A stretch of DNA of 64,000 bases from Aliidiomarina halalkaliphila (GCF_007096385.1 NZ_VJWL01000005.1:1-64000); one strand, 5' to 3'. Shown: positions 36,705 through 48,008, counted from the first letter of the stretch. Made by a program: numbers and translations. Notes: generated from the letters alone by a model not told the origin.

Positions 36705-39548
36705 ATGGATAAGACGTACTCGCCCCAGAATATCGAGCAACCGTTATACGAACGCTGGGAAAAAGCAGGTTATTTCCGTCCCTCCAATCAGGGCGACTCT
36801 TACTGCATTATGATTCCACCTCCAAATGTAACCGGCTCGTTGCATATGGGGCATGCGTTTCAGCATACGTTGATGGACACCTTAGTGCGCTACAAGCGCA
36901 TGGATGGCTTTAACACCCTGTGGCAAGTGGGCACGGATCATGCGGGTATCGCCACGCAAATGGTGGTGGAACGCAAACTAGCGGCACAAGGGGTGGATCG
37001 CCACAGTCTTGGACGCGAGCAGTTCATCGACAAAGTGTGGGAATGGAAAGCGGAGTCTGGGGGTACCATCACCAAGCAGATGCGTCGTTTAGGCGACTCT
37101 GTCGATTGGGAGCGCGAGCGCTTCACCATGGATGACGGCCTCTCAAAAGCGGTGCAAGAGGTGTTTGTTCGCTTGTACGAAGATAATTTGATTTATCGCG
37201 GTAAGCGGTTGGTGAATTGGGATCCAAAACTCAAAACCGCGATTTCTGATCTTGAAGTAGAAAACAAAGAAAGCCAGGGCAGCCTGTGGCACTTACGCTA
37301 CCCGCTGGCAGATGGCGCCACAACAGCAGACGGTAAAGCCTATCTTATCGTTGCCACAACGCGCCCTGAAACCATGCTCGGCGATGCCGCCGTTGCGGTG
37401 CATCCAGACGATGAACGCTACCAAACCTTGCATGGCAAATATATCGAGTTACCACTCACAGGGCGCCGCATCCCGATTATCGTGGATGACTACGTGGACC
37501 AAGAGTTTGGATCCGGCTGCGTAAAAATCACCCCAGCCCACGATTTCAACGATTACGATATTGGTAAGCGCCACGACTTGCCGTTGATTAATATTCTCAG
37601 CGACGATGCCCATGTGCTCTCCGCTGCTGAAGTCTTTGATTTAAAAGGTCAGCCGCGCACTGACGTGGGCACTGACCTGCCAGCGGAGTTTGCTGGCCTA
37701 GAACGCTTTGCTGCCCGTAAAGCCATTGTTGCTGCGATGGATAGCGCCGGCTTGCTCGACAAAATCGAAACGCACAACAATAAAATTCCATATGGCGATC
37801 GCTCAGGGGTAGTCATTGAGCCTTTCCTGACCGATCAATGGTATGTGCGCGTTGCGCCTTTGGCAGAAACGGCGACACAAGCAGTTGAGAACGGTGATAT
37901 TCAGTTCGTGCCAAAGCAATACGAAAACATGTATTTCAGTTGGATGCGCGACATCCAAGACTGGTGCATTTCCCGTCAGCTCTGGTGGGGACATCGTATC
38001 CCTGCTTGGTACGACGATGCTGGTCATGTTTACGTGGGTCGCAGCGAATCGGAAGTGCGCGCAAAACATGGCATCGCCGAGAGCGTTCCCTTACACCAAG
38101 ATAACGACGTGTTAGATACTTGGTTTTCCTCTGCACTTTGGACTTTCTCTACCTTGGGATGGCCCGAAGATACTGAGGCATTAAAAACATTCCACCCAAC
38201 CGATGTGTTAGTCACCGGTTTCGATATTATTTTCTTCTGGGTAGCACGCATGATCATGATGACCATGCACTTCCTCAAAGATGAGCAGGGCAAACCACAA
38301 GTACCCTTTAAAACTGTGTATGTCACCGGTCTGATTCGTGACGAGCAAGGCAATAAAATGTCGAAATCGAAAGGGAACGTCATTGACCCCCTAGATATGA
38401 TCGACGGTATTAGTCTCGACACCTTGCTCGAGAAGCGCACCAGTAACCTGATGCAAGAAAAGCTCGCTCAGCAAATCAGTAAGCGCACGAAAGCAGAGTT
38501 TCCCGAAGGGATCTCTGCCCACGGTACCGATGCGTTGCGCTTTACCCTAGCAGCTTTAGCGTCAACGGGCCGTGATATCAACTGGGACATGAAGCGCCTT
38601 GAAGGCTATCGTAACTTCTGCAACAAACTGTGGAATGCCAGTCGCTACGTACTGATGAACACCGAAGAGCAGGATTGCGGTACGCAAGGGGGCGAGATGG
38701 AGCTATCCCTAGCAGACCAATGGATTATTGAGCGTTTCAACGGTACCGTGAAGCAATTCCGAGGAGCCCTTGATCAATATCGTTTCGATCAAGCGGCGGC
38801 TATTGCCTACGAATTCACGTGGAACCAATTCTGTGACTGGTATTTAGAATTAACCAAGCCGGTGCTCGCTCAAGGCAGCGAAGCGCAACAACGGGGCACC
38901 CGTCATACTCTAGTGAATATTCTGGAGCAATTGCTGCGGTTATTACACCCACTGTTGCCATTTATCACAGAAGAGATTTGGCAGCGCGTATCGCAGCTTG
39001 CAGGTACCCATGCGGATACCATTATGAATCAACCTTATCCGCAGACTCAGGCGGTTCGCTTCGCCCAAGCCCAAGATGATATGGAATGGCTAAAGCAAGT
39101 CATCGTGGGAATTCGTAATATCCGTGGCGAGATGGATTTATCCCCGAATAAACCATTACCTGTGCTCATCACCAAGGCAGACGACACGGCAAAGCGTCGA
39201 CTCACCGACAATGCCTCATTCTTGGCCGCTCTCGCCAAGCTAGAGACAGTCACTTTCTTAGCTGAGGGTGACGACCTGCCGGCCAGTGCAACCGCCTTAG
39301 TGGGCCGTATGGAGATTCACATTCCGATGGCTGGCTTAATTGATAAAGATGCGGAACTGGCCCGTTTAGGTAAAGCCATTGAGAAAGCACAGAAAGATCT
39401 ACAGCGCGTTGCCGGAAAACTCAACAACGAAAACTTTGTGAGTAAAGCACCAGCCGACGTGATTGAAAAAGAACGGGAAAAACTGCGCGAAGCAGAAGAT
39501 ACCTTAGCGCAATTACAAGAACAGCACGCCCGTATCCTCGAAATGTAG
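36705..39548 (+). CDS. valS: Valyl-tRNA synthetase
   Basis: A 947-residue class I synthetase. It has the HMGH form of HIGH near residue 48 (GSLHMGHA), the KMSKS loop ([10 protein letters not shown]), an editing CP1 domain, an anticodon-binding domain, and a C-terminal coiled coil (about 880-947). I chose the ATG at 36705 with GAAGGA 4 bases upstream; an in-frame TTG starts four codons earlier. Length is close to the E. coli 951. It is the last gene of the operon, ahead of a strong terminator. Confidence 0.97.
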   Translation: MDKTYSPQNIEQPLYERWEKAGYFRPSNQGDSYCIMIPPPNVTGSLHMGHAFQHTLMDTLVRYKRMDGFNTLWQVGTDHAGIATQMVVERKLAAQGVDRHSLGREQFIDKVWEWKAESGGTITKQMRRLGDSVDWERERFTMDDGLSKAVQEVFVRLYEDNLIYRGKRLVNWDPKLKTAISDLEVENKESQGSLWHLRYPLADGATTADGKAYLIVATTRPETMLGDAAVAVHPDDERYQTLHGKYIELPLTGRRIPIIVDDYVDQEFGSGCVKITPAHDFNDYDIGKRHDLPLINILSDDAHVLSAAEVFDLKGQPRTDVGTDLPAEFAGLERFAARKAIVAAMDSAGLLDKIETHNNKIPYGDRSGVVIEPFLTDQWYVRVAPLAETATQAVENGDIQFVPKQYENMYFSWMRDIQDWCISRQLWWGHRIPAWYDDAGHVYVGRSESEVRAKHGIAESVPLHQDNDVLDTWFSSALWTFSTLGWPEDTEALKTFHPTDVLVTGFDIIFFWVARMIMMTMHFLKDEQGKPQVPFKTVYVTGLIRDEQGNKMSKSKGNVIDPLDMIDGISLDTLLEKRTSNLMQEKLAQQISKRTKAEFPEGISAHGTDALRFTLAALASTGRDINWDMKRLEGYRNFCNKLWNASRYVLMNTEEQDCGTQGGEMELSLADQWIIERFNGTVKQFRGALDQYRFDQAAAIAYEFTWNQFCDWYLELTKPVLAQGSEAQQRGTRHTLVNILEQLLRLLHPLLPFITEEIWQRVSQLAGTHADTIMNQPYPQTQAVRFAQAQDDMEWLKQVIVGIRNIRGEMDLSPNKPLPVLITKADDTAKRRLTDNASFLAALAKLETVTFLAEGDDLPASATALVGRMEIHIPMAGLIDKDAELARLGKAIEKAQKDLQRVAGKLNNENFVSKAPADVIEKEREKLREAEDTLAQLQEQHARILEM

Positions 39549-39566
39549 CCGCCCCTGCGGTCATTA

Positions 39567-39602
39567 AAAAACCCCGATAAGCGAACGCCTATCGGGGTTT
39601 TG
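39567..39602 (+). terminator. Rho-independent terminator after valS
   Basis: A 12-bp AAAACCCCGATA / TATCGGGGTTTT hairpin with a 10-base loop is followed by a T-rich stretch. Flanking As also make it usable for rraB from the other side. Confidence 0.9.
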
Positions 39603-39627
39603 TTTATTCTGCGTTTACTTTACTTGG

Positions 39628-39984
39628 CTACTCTTCTTCTTCGTCGCCAAGAAAGGTGCCCCAACCGTCATACTCTACATTGCAGGCATCAGCGACCTTG
39701 CAAATTTCCCGCGTTTGGTCTGCGAGCACTTTCTGATCCGGCAGGCATTCAACTATTGCGGCAAAGTAAAAACAAGGTGTGCCATCGTCGAGCTGAAATT
39801 CCTCGGCGTCTTCAACGTGATAGCCTAACTTCACGAGTTCAACGGCGGCTTTCTCGAGTTTGCTAAAATCTGAGCTGACAAGATGATGTTCAATTTCTAA
39901 CTCAAGATCGTCATCAAATCCCGCTTCTAGGATCGCTTCAATAGTTTCGTCGCTTTGCGCCAATAGGGCTTCTAAATCATTCAT
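39628..39984 (-). CDS. rraB: Regulator of ribonuclease E activity B
   Basis: A 118-residue acidic protein of the RraB family, which binds and inhibits RNase E and reshapes mRNA decay. Acidic residues dominate both ends (GFDDDLELEIEHHLV and LGDEEEE). The core has YHVEDAEEF and YDGWGTF. The ATG overlaps the plsC stop by 4 bases (ATGA), so it is likely coupled to plsC as the second gene. Confidence 0.88.
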   Translation of the reverse strand: MNDLEALLAQSDETIEAILEAGFDDDLELEIEHHLVSSDFSKLEKAAVELVKLGYHVEDAEEFQLDDGTPCFYFAAIVECLPDQKVLADQTREICKVADACNVEYDGWGTFLGDEEEE

Positions 39985-40739
39985 GATGACCGGGCTCCTT
40001 CACCCTCTGTCTGCTGTTGTGCGTAAGCACTAACTTCACGATCAAGCTCGGTAATTTTATGCAACATCTGTTGATACATATCGGCCATGAGCGCGCGAAC
40101 GTTGTCGCGGGAATAACCGTCAACAGGCACCGGCGGCAACATTTCGATAATCACTTTACCATTGTTCCAACGGTTCAGCTTCACTTTTTTGGTGGTCGTC
40201 GACATACACACAGGCACCATAGGAACCTTGGCTTGCACCGCTGTATGAAAGGCGCCTGTCTTAAAAGGAAGCAACCCTTTGCCATAACTACGGGTACCCT
40301 CGGGAAACATCCAAATTGAAAGTTCTTTGTCTTTGATCGCCGACACCGCTGAAGAAATAGTGCCATGGGCACGGGAGCTGTTCTTCCGATCAATCAGAAT
40401 GTTCCCTGATAACCAATAAAGCTGACCGAAGAAAGGAATCCACTTCAGGCTTTTCTTACCGATGGTCACCGTGCCCGGCAACAGGCTGCGACTCATGGTA
40501 AAAATATCGTAGCTATTTTGGTGATTGGCCACATAAACATAAGGACCACCCTGGGCCACTTCGTCGGGCACACGGATTTCCAGCGTGATGCCGAGGAGCT
40601 TATGCATGCGTCCAAACAGATGAGCAAAGAGCGCAGTGTTGTTGCGATGAAACGGGCGCAGCAGGCAAAACAGTGAGCCTAAAACCCCCGCCAGAACAAT
40701 AAAAATGCCGATAATCAGCAATCGAATTACAGCTAACAT
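39981..40739 (-). CDS. plsC: 1-acyl-sn-glycerol-3-phosphate acyltransferase
   Basis: A 252-residue membrane acyltransferase that makes phosphatidic acid from lysophosphatidic acid. An N-terminal helix (about 1-24) precedes the catalytic NHQNSYD (His73, Asp78) and FPEGTRSYG (about 145-153) motifs. I chose the ATG at 40739, with alignment to E. coli PlsC starting MLxxxRL; the frame is open for 21 further codons. It is the first gene of plsC-rraB and lies upstream of parC in the direction opposite to parC's terminator. Confidence 0.95.
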   Translation of the reverse strand: MLAVIRLLIIGIFIVLAGVLGSLFCLLRPFHRNNTALFAHLFGRMHKLLGITLEIRVPDEVAQGGPYVYVANHQNSYDIFTMSRSLLPGTVTIGKKSLKWIPFFGQLYWLSGNILIDRKNSSRAHGTISSAVSAIKDKELSIWMFPEGTRSYGKGLLPFKTGAFHTAVQAKVPMVPVCMSTTTKKVKLNRWNNGKVIIEMLPPVPVDGYSRDNVRALMADMYQQMLHKITELDREVSAYAQQQTEGEGARSS

Positions 40740-40800
40740 GTGTTCACTTAAATTTATAAACGAACGCTCAGTATACCTGTTTCGAACAATAATTGCTGCC

Positions 40801-40838
40801 AAAAATAAAGGCCCACTTGGTCAAACCAGAGGGCCTTT
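40801..40838 (-). terminator. Rho-independent terminator after parC
   Basis: AAAGGCCC and GGGCCTTT arms with an inner TGGT/ACCA pairing are followed on the minus strand by TATTTTT. It lies 22 bases past the parC stop. Confidence 0.85.
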
Positions 40839-40860
40839 TCGTGCGTACAGTTGTACTTAT

Positions 40861-43146
40861 TTACGACACATCATCGGATTCCGTAGGTTCCACCGGAGCG
40901 GCCGTTACCTGCTCAACTTGTAAGGCATCGACCCGCTGTAATCCCCGGGGCAGTTTATTGCCTCGACGACCACGCTCACCGCGATAATGCTCTAAATCTG
41001 ACGGCTTCAGCGATAATTTACGCCGCCCTGCGACAATGGTCAGAGTCGCGTCTGGAGCAAATACAGCGACAGCCTGCACATACTCTTCCCGAAGTTTGGC
41101 ACGACTCGACGGAATGCTCATCATCTTGTTCCCTTTGCCTTTCGCTAACTGCGGCAAATCTTTTACTGGGAACACAAGTAGGCGACCTTCATTCGACACA
41201 GTAGCGATAAGATCCCGCTCCACATCGGTGACCGGCTGAGGTGGCAATACCCGCGCCGAGCTCGGCAGACTTAACAACGCTTTACCGTTTTTCACCCGAC
41301 TCTGCATATCGACAAACTTGGTCACAAAGCCATAGCCCGCATCGGATCCCATCAGCCATAAGCTTTCGTCTTTACCCATCAGCACTTGCGAAATGCTCTC
41401 CCCCGCCACTAGGCTAAAGCGTCCAGTAAGCGGTTCTCCTTGGGTGCGTGCCGACGGCAAGGTATGCGCCTCACAGCTAAAGCTCCGCCCTGAAGTATCA
41501 ATAAACACAACGGGCTGGTTTGAGCGCCCAGAGGCTTGCCCCAAGAAGCTATCCCCAGCTTTGTAATTCAATCCCGCGCCATCAACATCGCCACCTTTAG
41601 CGCAGCGCACCCAGCCTTTTTGCGATAACACAACAGTAACCGGCTCCGAAGGCGTTAATTCCCGTTCGCTCAATGCTTTCGCTTCCTGACGCTCAATCAA
41701 GGGTGAACGACGGTCGTCGCCATACTTCTCTGCGTCTGCGACTAACTCTTTTTTCACTAAGGTTTTTAAGCGGCGTTCTGAGCTCAACAAGAGCTGCAGG
41801 GCGTCACGTTCTTTGCTTAATTCGTCTTGCTCTGATCGCAGTTTCACTTCTTCCAATTTCGCCAAGTGGCGTAATTTTAGTTCAAGAATGGCTTCGGCTT
41901 GTGTATCCGACAGGGAGAAGCGCTCCATCAACACCGGCTTTGGCGAATCTTCGCGACGAATAATTTCAATGACTTCGTCGATATTCAAAAATGCAATCAA
42001 CAAGCCATCGAGAATATGCAAACGTCTTTCCACTTTATCCAAGCGGAACTGCAAGCGGCGAGTGACGGTTTGTAATCGATATTGAATCCACTCTTTGAGA
42101 ATAGTCACCAGCGGCTTCACCTGCGGCCGACCATCAAGACCGAGCATATTCAGGTTCACCCGATAACTTTTCTCCAAATCCGTGGTGGCAAACAAATGTG
42201 CCATTAACTGTTCGGTATCAACACGGTTTGAGCGCGGCACCACCACCAAACGCGTCGGATTCTCATGATCTGACTCATCCCGGAGGTCCGACACCATAGG
42301 TAATTTCTTCGCCTGCATTTGTGCCGCGATCTGTTCCAAAATCCGGGCACCGGAGGCATGGTGAGGCAAGGCATCAATCACAATCTCGCCATCATCGATG
42401 CTGTAACGCGCACGCATTTTTACGCTGCCCTTGCCTGATTCGTAAATCTTCTCAATGTCTTCGGCTGGGGTAATAATCTCTGCATCGGTTGGGTAGTCAG
42501 GGCCTTTGATATGGGCCATCACGTCCTGCAGACTCGCACTTGGCGTATCCAGCAGCATAGTGCATGCTGCGGTCACTTCACGTACGTTATGGGGCGGAAT
42601 ATCCGTGGCCATGCCCACGGCAATACCGGTCACTCCATTGAGTAAAATATGCGGCAAACGTGCGGGCAGGATTTTTGGCTCTTCCATGGTGCCGTCAAAG
42701 TTGGGCACCCAATCAGATGTTCCCTGACCAAGTTCACTGAGCAACACTTCCGAGAAACGAGATAAGCGCGCTTCGGTATAACGCATGGCTGCGAAGCTCT
42801 TAGGATCATCCGCAGAGCCCCAGTTCCCTTGTCCATCCACTAACGGATAGCGATAGGAGAATGGCTGCGCCATTAACACCATTGCTTCGTAACACGCCGA
42901 ATCACCGTGAGGGTGGAATTTACCCAACACGTCACCCACGGTACGCGCGGATTTTTTATACTTCGCTAATGCGGAGAGGCCCAATTCAGACATCGCATAG
43001 ATAATCCGACGTTGAACCGGCTTCAGACCATCACCAATATGCGGAAGTGCGCGATCCATGATCACGTACATGGAATAATTCAGGTACGCATCTTCGGTAA
43101 ACTTATGCAGCGGTAATTGTTCTATGTTTTCTAACGCTGTACTCAT
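40861..43146 (-). CDS. parC: DNA topoisomerase IV subunit A
   Basis: A 761-residue breakage-reunion subunit that decatenates daughter chromosomes. The quinolone-resistance region reads [11 protein letters not shown] with Ser83 and Glu87 (equivalents of E. coli Ser80 and Glu84), wild type. The active Tyr is Tyr123 (MRYTEARL). The C-terminal beta-pinwheel occupies about 500-761. I chose the ATG at 43146 with GGGA before it. parE lies 37 bases upstream on the same strand, so the two are probably co-transcribed. Confidence 0.97.
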   Translation of the reverse strand: MSTALENIEQLPLHKFTEDAYLNYSMYVIMDRALPHIGDGLKPVQRRIIYAMSELGLSALAKYKKSARTVGDVLGKFHPHGDSACYEAMVLMAQPFSYRYPLVDGQGNWGSADDPKSFAAMRYTEARLSRFSEVLLSELGQGTSDWVPNFDGTMEEPKILPARLPHILLNGVTGIAVGMATDIPPHNVREVTAACTMLLDTPSASLQDVMAHIKGPDYPTDAEIITPAEDIEKIYESGKGSVKMRARYSIDDGEIVIDALPHHASGARILEQIAAQMQAKKLPMVSDLRDESDHENPTRLVVVPRSNRVDTEQLMAHLFATTDLEKSYRVNLNMLGLDGRPQVKPLVTILKEWIQYRLQTVTRRLQFRLDKVERRLHILDGLLIAFLNIDEVIEIIRREDSPKPVLMERFSLSDTQAEAILELKLRHLAKLEEVKLRSEQDELSKERDALQLLLSSERRLKTLVKKELVADAEKYGDDRRSPLIERQEAKALSERELTPSEPVTVVLSQKGWVRCAKGGDVDGAGLNYKAGDSFLGQASGRSNQPVVFIDTSGRSFSCEAHTLPSARTQGEPLTGRFSLVAGESISQVLMGKDESLWLMGSDAGYGFVTKFVDMQSRVKNGKALLSLPSSARVLPPQPVTDVERDLIATVSNEGRLLVFPVKDLPQLAKGKGNKMMSIPSSRAKLREEYVQAVAVFAPDATLTIVAGRRKLSLKPSDLEHYRGERGRRGNKLPRGLQRVDALQVEQVTAAPVEPTESDDVS

Positions 43147-43183
43147 GCAGATTCCCAATCGTTGTTATTCTGCCCGTCGTGCT

Positions 43184-45082
43184 CTAAATAAGCTCGACCA
43201 GATTTCCTTTGGTTTCTAACCACTCTTTGCGATCTGGCGACCGTTTTTTCGCCAACAACATGTCCATTAAGGTATCCGTATCCGCCGACTCATCTACGGT
43301 AAGCTGAACTAAGCGACGGGTATTTGGATCCATGGTAGTTTCACGCAATTGCAGCGGGTTCATTTCGCCCAAGCCTTTAAAGCGTTGCACATTCACCTTT
43401 CCGCGTCGCTTCTCTGCTTCAATACGGTCGAGTATCCCTTGCTTCTCGCTTTCATCAAGCGCGTAGAACACTTCTTTACCGACATCGATACGGTACAAGG
43501 GCGGCATAGCCACATACACATGACCAGCAGACACCAAGGGGCGGAAATGCTTCACAAACAAAGCACACAGCAAGGTGGCGATATGCAGTCCGTCGGAATC
43601 CGCATCGGCGAGAATACAAATCTTACCGTATCGCAGTTGGGTTAAATCCAAAGCGCCTGGGTCAACCCCAAGGGCCACCGAAATATCGTGAATTTCTTGA
43701 GAGGCAAGAATTTGGTCTGGATCCACCTCCCAAGTATTTAGAATTTTACCGCGTAATGGCATGACCGCCTGAAATTGGCGATCCCGGGCTTGTTTTGCGG
43801 AGCCGCCCGCAGAATCCCCTTCCACTAAAAACAACTCACTGCGGTCTGGATCTTGGGACGCACAATCCGCCAACTTACCCGGTAACGCCGGACCTTGAGT
43901 AACGCGTTTACGCACTACTTTCTTGGCGGCTTTCATGCGCCGTTGCGCACTGGAAATACAGAGATCTGCAATCAATTCCGCTTGGTCTGTGTGCTCATTC
44001 AGCCACAAACTGAAGGAATCTTTCACCACACCCGACACAAATGCAGCCATTTGCCTTGAGCTTAGTCGTTCTTTGGTTTGCCCAGAAAACTGGGGATCTT
44101 GCATTTTCACCGAGAGGATATAGCTACAGCGGTCCCAGATATCTTCGGGAGTTAAGCGCACACCTCGGGGGAGCAAGTTACGAAATTCACAGAACTCGCG
44201 CAAGGCCTCGAGCATGCCCTGACGCAATCCATTCACATGGGTTCCACCTTGCGGAGTCGGAATCAAGTTCACATAGGATTCGCCAATGCCCTCGCCGCCT
44301 TCTGGTAACCAGGTCACTGCCCACTCTGCGCCTTCTTCAGTGGCATGCAATTGGCCAACAAAAGGATCTTCCGGCAGCCGTGGTAAATCCCCCAAGGCTT
44401 CGATGAGATAGTCACGTAAACCATCTTGGTAACACCAGGTAATACTTTCGCTGTTTACATGGTCTTTGAAGGTAATGGTTAACCCTGGACATAACACCGC
44501 TTTCGCACGTAATTGGTAGCGTAAGCGGGTGACCGAGAATTTCGGTGAGTCGAAATACTGAGGATCTGGCCAGAACCGCACCCGCGTACCGGAGTTGCGC
44601 TTGCCGACTGTACCGGTAGCCACAAGGTCTGATACCTTGTCGCCATGTTCAAAAGCCATTTCAAATATTTGTCCATCACGACGCACGGTGACATCCACCC
44701 GGGTAGATAGCGCATTCACAACGCTAATCCCCACCCCGTGTAAACCGCCGGAGAACTGATAGTTCTTGTTTGAGAACTTACCACCCGCATGGAGCTTGGT
44801 CATGATCAGTTCTACACCAGGAATACCCTCTTCTGGATGGATATCCACCGGCATACCACGACCATCGTCAATCACTTCGAGTGATTGATCGGCGTGTAAA
44901 ATAACTTCGATAATGCGTGCGTGTCCTGCTAACGCTTCATCCACAGAGTTATCGATAACCTCTTGTCCCAAATGATTTGGGCGAGTGGTATCGGTATACA
45001 TACCGGGACGACGTTTGACAGGTTCGAGGCCGTTAAGGACTTCAATCGAGTCTGCTCGATAATCTTTATTTTGAGTTGTCAT
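43184..45082 (-). CDS. parE: DNA topoisomerase IV subunit B
   Basis: A 632-residue ATPase subunit of topoisomerase IV. The GHKL ATPase has VIDNSVDEALAGH (Mg/ATP Asn) and SGGLHGVGISVVNALS. The TOPRIM domain has LVEGDSAGGSAKQARDRQFQ (Glu) and ADADSDGLHI (Asp pair). Length is in the normal 630 range. It directly precedes parC. Between it and yqiB (45083-45195) there is no gene, although E. coli has yqiA and cpdA there. Confidence 0.97.
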   Translation of the reverse strand: MTTQNKDYRADSIEVLNGLEPVKRRPGMYTDTTRPNHLGQEVIDNSVDEALAGHARIIEVILHADQSLEVIDDGRGMPVDIHPEEGIPGVELIMTKLHAGGKFSNKNYQFSGGLHGVGISVVNALSTRVDVTVRRDGQIFEMAFEHGDKVSDLVATGTVGKRNSGTRVRFWPDPQYFDSPKFSVTRLRYQLRAKAVLCPGLTITFKDHVNSESITWCYQDGLRDYLIEALGDLPRLPEDPFVGQLHATEEGAEWAVTWLPEGGEGIGESYVNLIPTPQGGTHVNGLRQGMLEALREFCEFRNLLPRGVRLTPEDIWDRCSYILSVKMQDPQFSGQTKERLSSRQMAAFVSGVVKDSFSLWLNEHTDQAELIADLCISSAQRRMKAAKKVVRKRVTQGPALPGKLADCASQDPDRSELFLVEGDSAGGSAKQARDRQFQAVMPLRGKILNTWEVDPDQILASQEIHDISVALGVDPGALDLTQLRYGKICILADADSDGLHIATLLCALFVKHFRPLVSAGHVYVAMPPLYRIDVGKEVFYALDESEKQGILDRIEAEKRRGKVNVQRFKGLGEMNPLQLRETTMDPNTRRLVQLTVDESADTDTLMDMLLAKKRSPDRKEWLETKGNLVELI

Positions 45083-45195
45083 GGAAGCAACGTACCTGAT
45101 TATTCTTGTATTCGAGCTATCCTGAAATGTTCAGACCAAAAACGCAAGCCCGAAAATACGCTTCACGTGCAGTCTGTTGATGTAACCGCAGTTGT

Positions 45196-45633
45196 TTACC
45201 CCGCAGGCGCATATTGCCAAGACGTGGCAGCGCGCCCTTGCCGGAAGCACAAGCGCAACCATTCAGACAAATGCTGACTTAATTGTAATTTTTCATCTTT
45301 TTGATGGGCTACTGCATGTAAACTTTTCGGATGCAGCGCTGTTAAACGATCTTGGCCTTGGCAATCAATGATTTCTGCCATGCGCGCATCATGATAGAGC
45401 CGCACTAAAAAGCGTGCTTGTAGATAATCGGCAACATCAGGCGCAATCTGCGTGACTTGCAAATCTGTGGTGTATCGAGATTCCGAGGTGCAACGCAATT
45501 CAAACTGAAGCACGTCACCTATTTGAATGGTACGCGCCGGATTCCCACGAGGCAGAAGTCGTGCCAACGCAGAATAGTTGCGTTCAGCAAGACTATGTAA
45601 ATCCTTTAAGTTCGGCACATAACGTTTATTCAT
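45196..45633 (-). CDS. yqiB: DUF1249 family protein YqiB
   Basis: A 145-residue soluble protein of the DUF1249 family. RYVPNLKDLHSLAERNYS at the start and YQ-like LVRLYHDARMAEI mid-chain match E. coli YqiB. Its function is not known. It overlaps nudF by 8 bases, and the nudF-yqiB order is shared with E. coli. Confidence 0.88.
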   Translation of the reverse strand: MNKRYVPNLKDLHSLAERNYSALARLLPRGNPARTIQIGDVLQFELRCTSESRYTTDLQVTQIAPDVADYLQARFLVRLYHDARMAEIIDCQGQDRLTALHPKSLHAVAHQKDEKLQLSQHLSEWLRLCFRQGRAATSWQYAPAG

Positions 45634-46252
45634 TTAATTCTTGGTATCCCCATTCACGACGGAAACGATTCAAGTGCAAGCTCAACCATTGTAGGCCAAT
45701 CACGGTTGCAGCGTTATCCACTTTACCATTTTCAAGCAGTGACATCACCTCAGCCCGCGCTGTCGGTTGCACCCGAATATCTTCATGTTCCTCGGCTAAG
45801 CCCCCAAATGCGGAAGCCTCGTTACTATCTACTTGGGCCAAATAAATATAAATCCGTTCCGTCATCCCTCCAGGACTTGATAAATAACTGAGTGCAAAAT
45901 GCAGGGATTGCGCGTTCAAGCCTGCTTCTTCTTGTAATTCACGATGGGCGACGTCTTCTTTTGTTTCCCCTGGATCCACCATACCGGCAACCAATTCGAT
46001 CAACCAAGGGGTCGTGCTCGTAGCAATGGCGCCGACCCGAAATTGCTCTAACATCACGATACAATCCCGTGCTGGATCATAAGGAATAACCACCACCGCG
46101 TGGCCCCGATCCATAACTTCCCGTTGCATCACCTCGCTCCACCCACCATTAAACAATCGGTGGCGCAGCGAATATCGGCTCACTTTGAAAAAACCGTTAT
46201 AAATTGGCTCTTTCGATTGGATGTCGACATCTTCTTGGGTAAAGGTCGGCAC
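45626..46252 (-). CDS. nudF: ADP-ribose diphosphatase NudF
   Basis: A 208-residue Nudix hydrolase that cleaves ADP-ribose to AMP and ribose 5-phosphate. The Nudix box reads GMVDPGETKEDVAHRELQEE with AGL following (about 90-112), with all three catalytic Glu. The start is GTG with AGGAG 6 bases before. It is divergent from tolC as in E. coli. Confidence 0.93.
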   Translation of the reverse strand: MPTFTQEDVDIQSKEPIYNGFFKVSRYSLRHRLFNGGWSEVMQREVMDRGHAVVVIPYDPARDCIVMLEQFRVGAIATSTTPWLIELVAGMVDPGETKEDVAHRELQEEAGLNAQSLHFALSYLSSPGGMTERIYIYLAQVDSNEASAFGGLAEEHEDIRVQPTARAEVMSLLENGKVDNAATVIGLQWLSLHLNRFRREWGYQELNE

Positions 46253-46451
46253 AGAGCACTCCTCTTAATTTGTAAATTTCACACATTCTGCACAATGTTC
46301 CTGCACCATAGGCAACATAGCAAGCAAAACGCAAACCCTTGCATGATATACGCGCGACTTAAATCGCAAGATTTACGCGAGTCAGCGCCTTTGCGTTTGC
46401 GATTTTCAATAATCTGTTACACTTTTTGCCGTAATTACTTGACCAACGGGC

Positions 46452-46480
46452 TTACTTTGCCGGGCAACACAGGCTAGAAT
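46452..46480 (+). promoter_or_regulatory. Putative tolC promoter
   Basis: TTACTT (46452-46457) and TAGAAT (46475-46480) are 17 bases apart, 64 bases before the tolC start. A TGCAAAA/TTTTTGCA inverted repeat lies between it and the ATG. No mar/sox box was recognised. The nudF-tolC gap (46253-46543) holds nothing else I can support. Confidence 0.45.
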
Positions 46481-46543
46481 AGCTCCAGTTTTTTGCTGCA
46501 AAATTTTTCGCTGTACCTTTTTGCAAAAAGGAAATAAGTACCC

Positions 46544-47896
46544 ATGAAGATCAAAATCTTGTCTGTCGCGCTGACAATGGGGCTGGGACTTGCTGCGTTC
46601 CAGGCAAATGCGACAAATCTTGCTGACGTCTATCGGTTAGCACTGGAAAACGATCCGCGCTTGTTACGAGCGGCGGCGGAGCGTGATGCGGCCAAATCAG
46701 GTGTCGATATTTCTCGTGCCGATTGGTATCCGCAGGTTAGCTTGGATGTCGGCTATACCGATTCTCGGGCAGACACTGTGCAACCTCAGGAAGATGGCTT
46801 CTTTATTGCCACCACCAACACGCAAACGTTCAGCCAAACAGTGCGCTTAAGCCAGGCCGTATTTAACCTCGCTACATGGCGCGGTACCGGCATTACTGAA
46901 AAGCAAGCCTATCAAGCAGAAGTTAACTACTTACTAACGCGCCAGCAATTATTGCTGCGCGTTACCGATGCCTACTTCGCTGTGCTGCAAGCCCAAGATA
47001 ACTTGGAGTTTGTGCAAGCCGAAAAACGCGCCATTGAGCGTCAGCTTGAGCAAACCAAGCATCGTTTTTCTGTCGGTCTCACGGCAATTACCGATGTGCA
47101 TGAAGCCCAAGCACAATTTGATAACGTGGTTGCGCGGGAAATCCAAGCGCAAAACGCGGTTGAAATTTCCCTAGAAGGTCTTCGGGAAATTACCGGGCGC
47201 CAGCACTACGATATTCATCGTTTGAATACCGAACGCTTTGAGCCGGTTCGTCCGGATCCTGAAGGCGTTGACCGTTGGATTCGTTTAGCCCACGACCGTA
47301 ACTTGCAACTTCTCATTAGCCGTACCGGTTTAGAAATTGCAGATCAACGCATCGAGCTCGCTCGCGCAGGGCACTACCCACGGATTAACTTGGTTGCCAG
47401 CTATCAAAACCGCGATCAAGATACCTCTACTATGGGTAACTCACGCAATTTGAGCGGCCTGAATACCCGTAATGTTGGCTTAGAGCTATCATTGCCGCTG
47501 TATACCGGTGGCCGCACTATCGCCTCCACTGAGCAAGCGCGTAATGACTACATAGCGGTTAGCCAAACACTGGAAGAAAACCGCCGTTCTGTTGAGCGTG
47601 CTGTGCGCAGCGCCTACTTTGATGTAGTCGCCAGCATTTCCAGTATCCGGGCGTTCGAACAAGCTGTGGTATCGGCGGAAAGTGCCTTGAATGCCACCCA
47701 AGTGGGTTTCGAAGTAGGTACCCGTACTATCGTTGACGTGCTCGATAGCACTCGCAACCTGTTTAATGCTCGCCGTAACTTATCTGAGGCTCGGTACACG
47801 TACGTAAACCGTATCCTCGCCCTCTATCAAGCGGCTGGCATTATCTCTGAAGCAGATATGCTATCCATCAACGATGGTTTAAGGGCTCCAGAGTAA
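46544..47896 (+). CDS. tolC: Outer-membrane efflux channel TolC
   Basis: A 450-residue channel-tunnel protein for RND and ABC efflux and type I secretion. A signal peptide (1-23, cut after FQANA) is followed by two OEP repeats (about 25-215 and 235-440) with coiled-coil and beta-strand pairs. AGGAA is 9 bases before the ATG. It ends about 50 residues earlier than E. coli TolC (493 with signal), lacking most of that tail, as in many gammaproteobacterial homologues. A strong terminator follows. Confidence 0.93.
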   Translation: MKIKILSVALTMGLGLAAFQANATNLADVYRLALENDPRLLRAAAERDAAKSGVDISRADWYPQVSLDVGYTDSRADTVQPQEDGFFIATTNTQTFSQTVRLSQAVFNLATWRGTGITEKQAYQAEVNYLLTRQQLLLRVTDAYFAVLQAQDNLEFVQAEKRAIERQLEQTKHRFSVGLTAITDVHEAQAQFDNVVAREIQAQNAVEISLEGLREITGRQHYDIHRLNTERFEPVRPDPEGVDRWIRLAHDRNLQLLISRTGLEIADQRIELARAGHYPRINLVASYQNRDQDTSTMGNSRNLSGLNTRNVGLELSLPLYTGGRTIASTEQARNDYIAVSQTLEENRRSVERAVRSAYFDVVASISSIRAFEQAVVSAESALNATQVGFEVGTRTIVDVLDSTRNLFNARRNLSEARYTYVNRILALYQAAGIISEADMLSINDGLRAPE

Positions 47897-47920
47897 TAAC
47901 AACCCGTTTGCACACCAACT

Positions 47921-47953
47921 AACAAAGCCGACCTCAGGTCGGCTTTGTTTTTC
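47921..47953 (+). terminator. Rho-independent terminator after tolC
   Basis: A 13-bp AACAAAGCCGACC / GGTCGGCTTTGTT hairpin with a 3-base loop is followed by TTTCTTTTCC. It lies 24 bases past the stop. Confidence 0.9.
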
Positions 47954-48008
47954 TTTTCCTGTGACTTCGATACAATCGCTGTAGAATTACATTAAGGATC
48001 CTGCTTAC

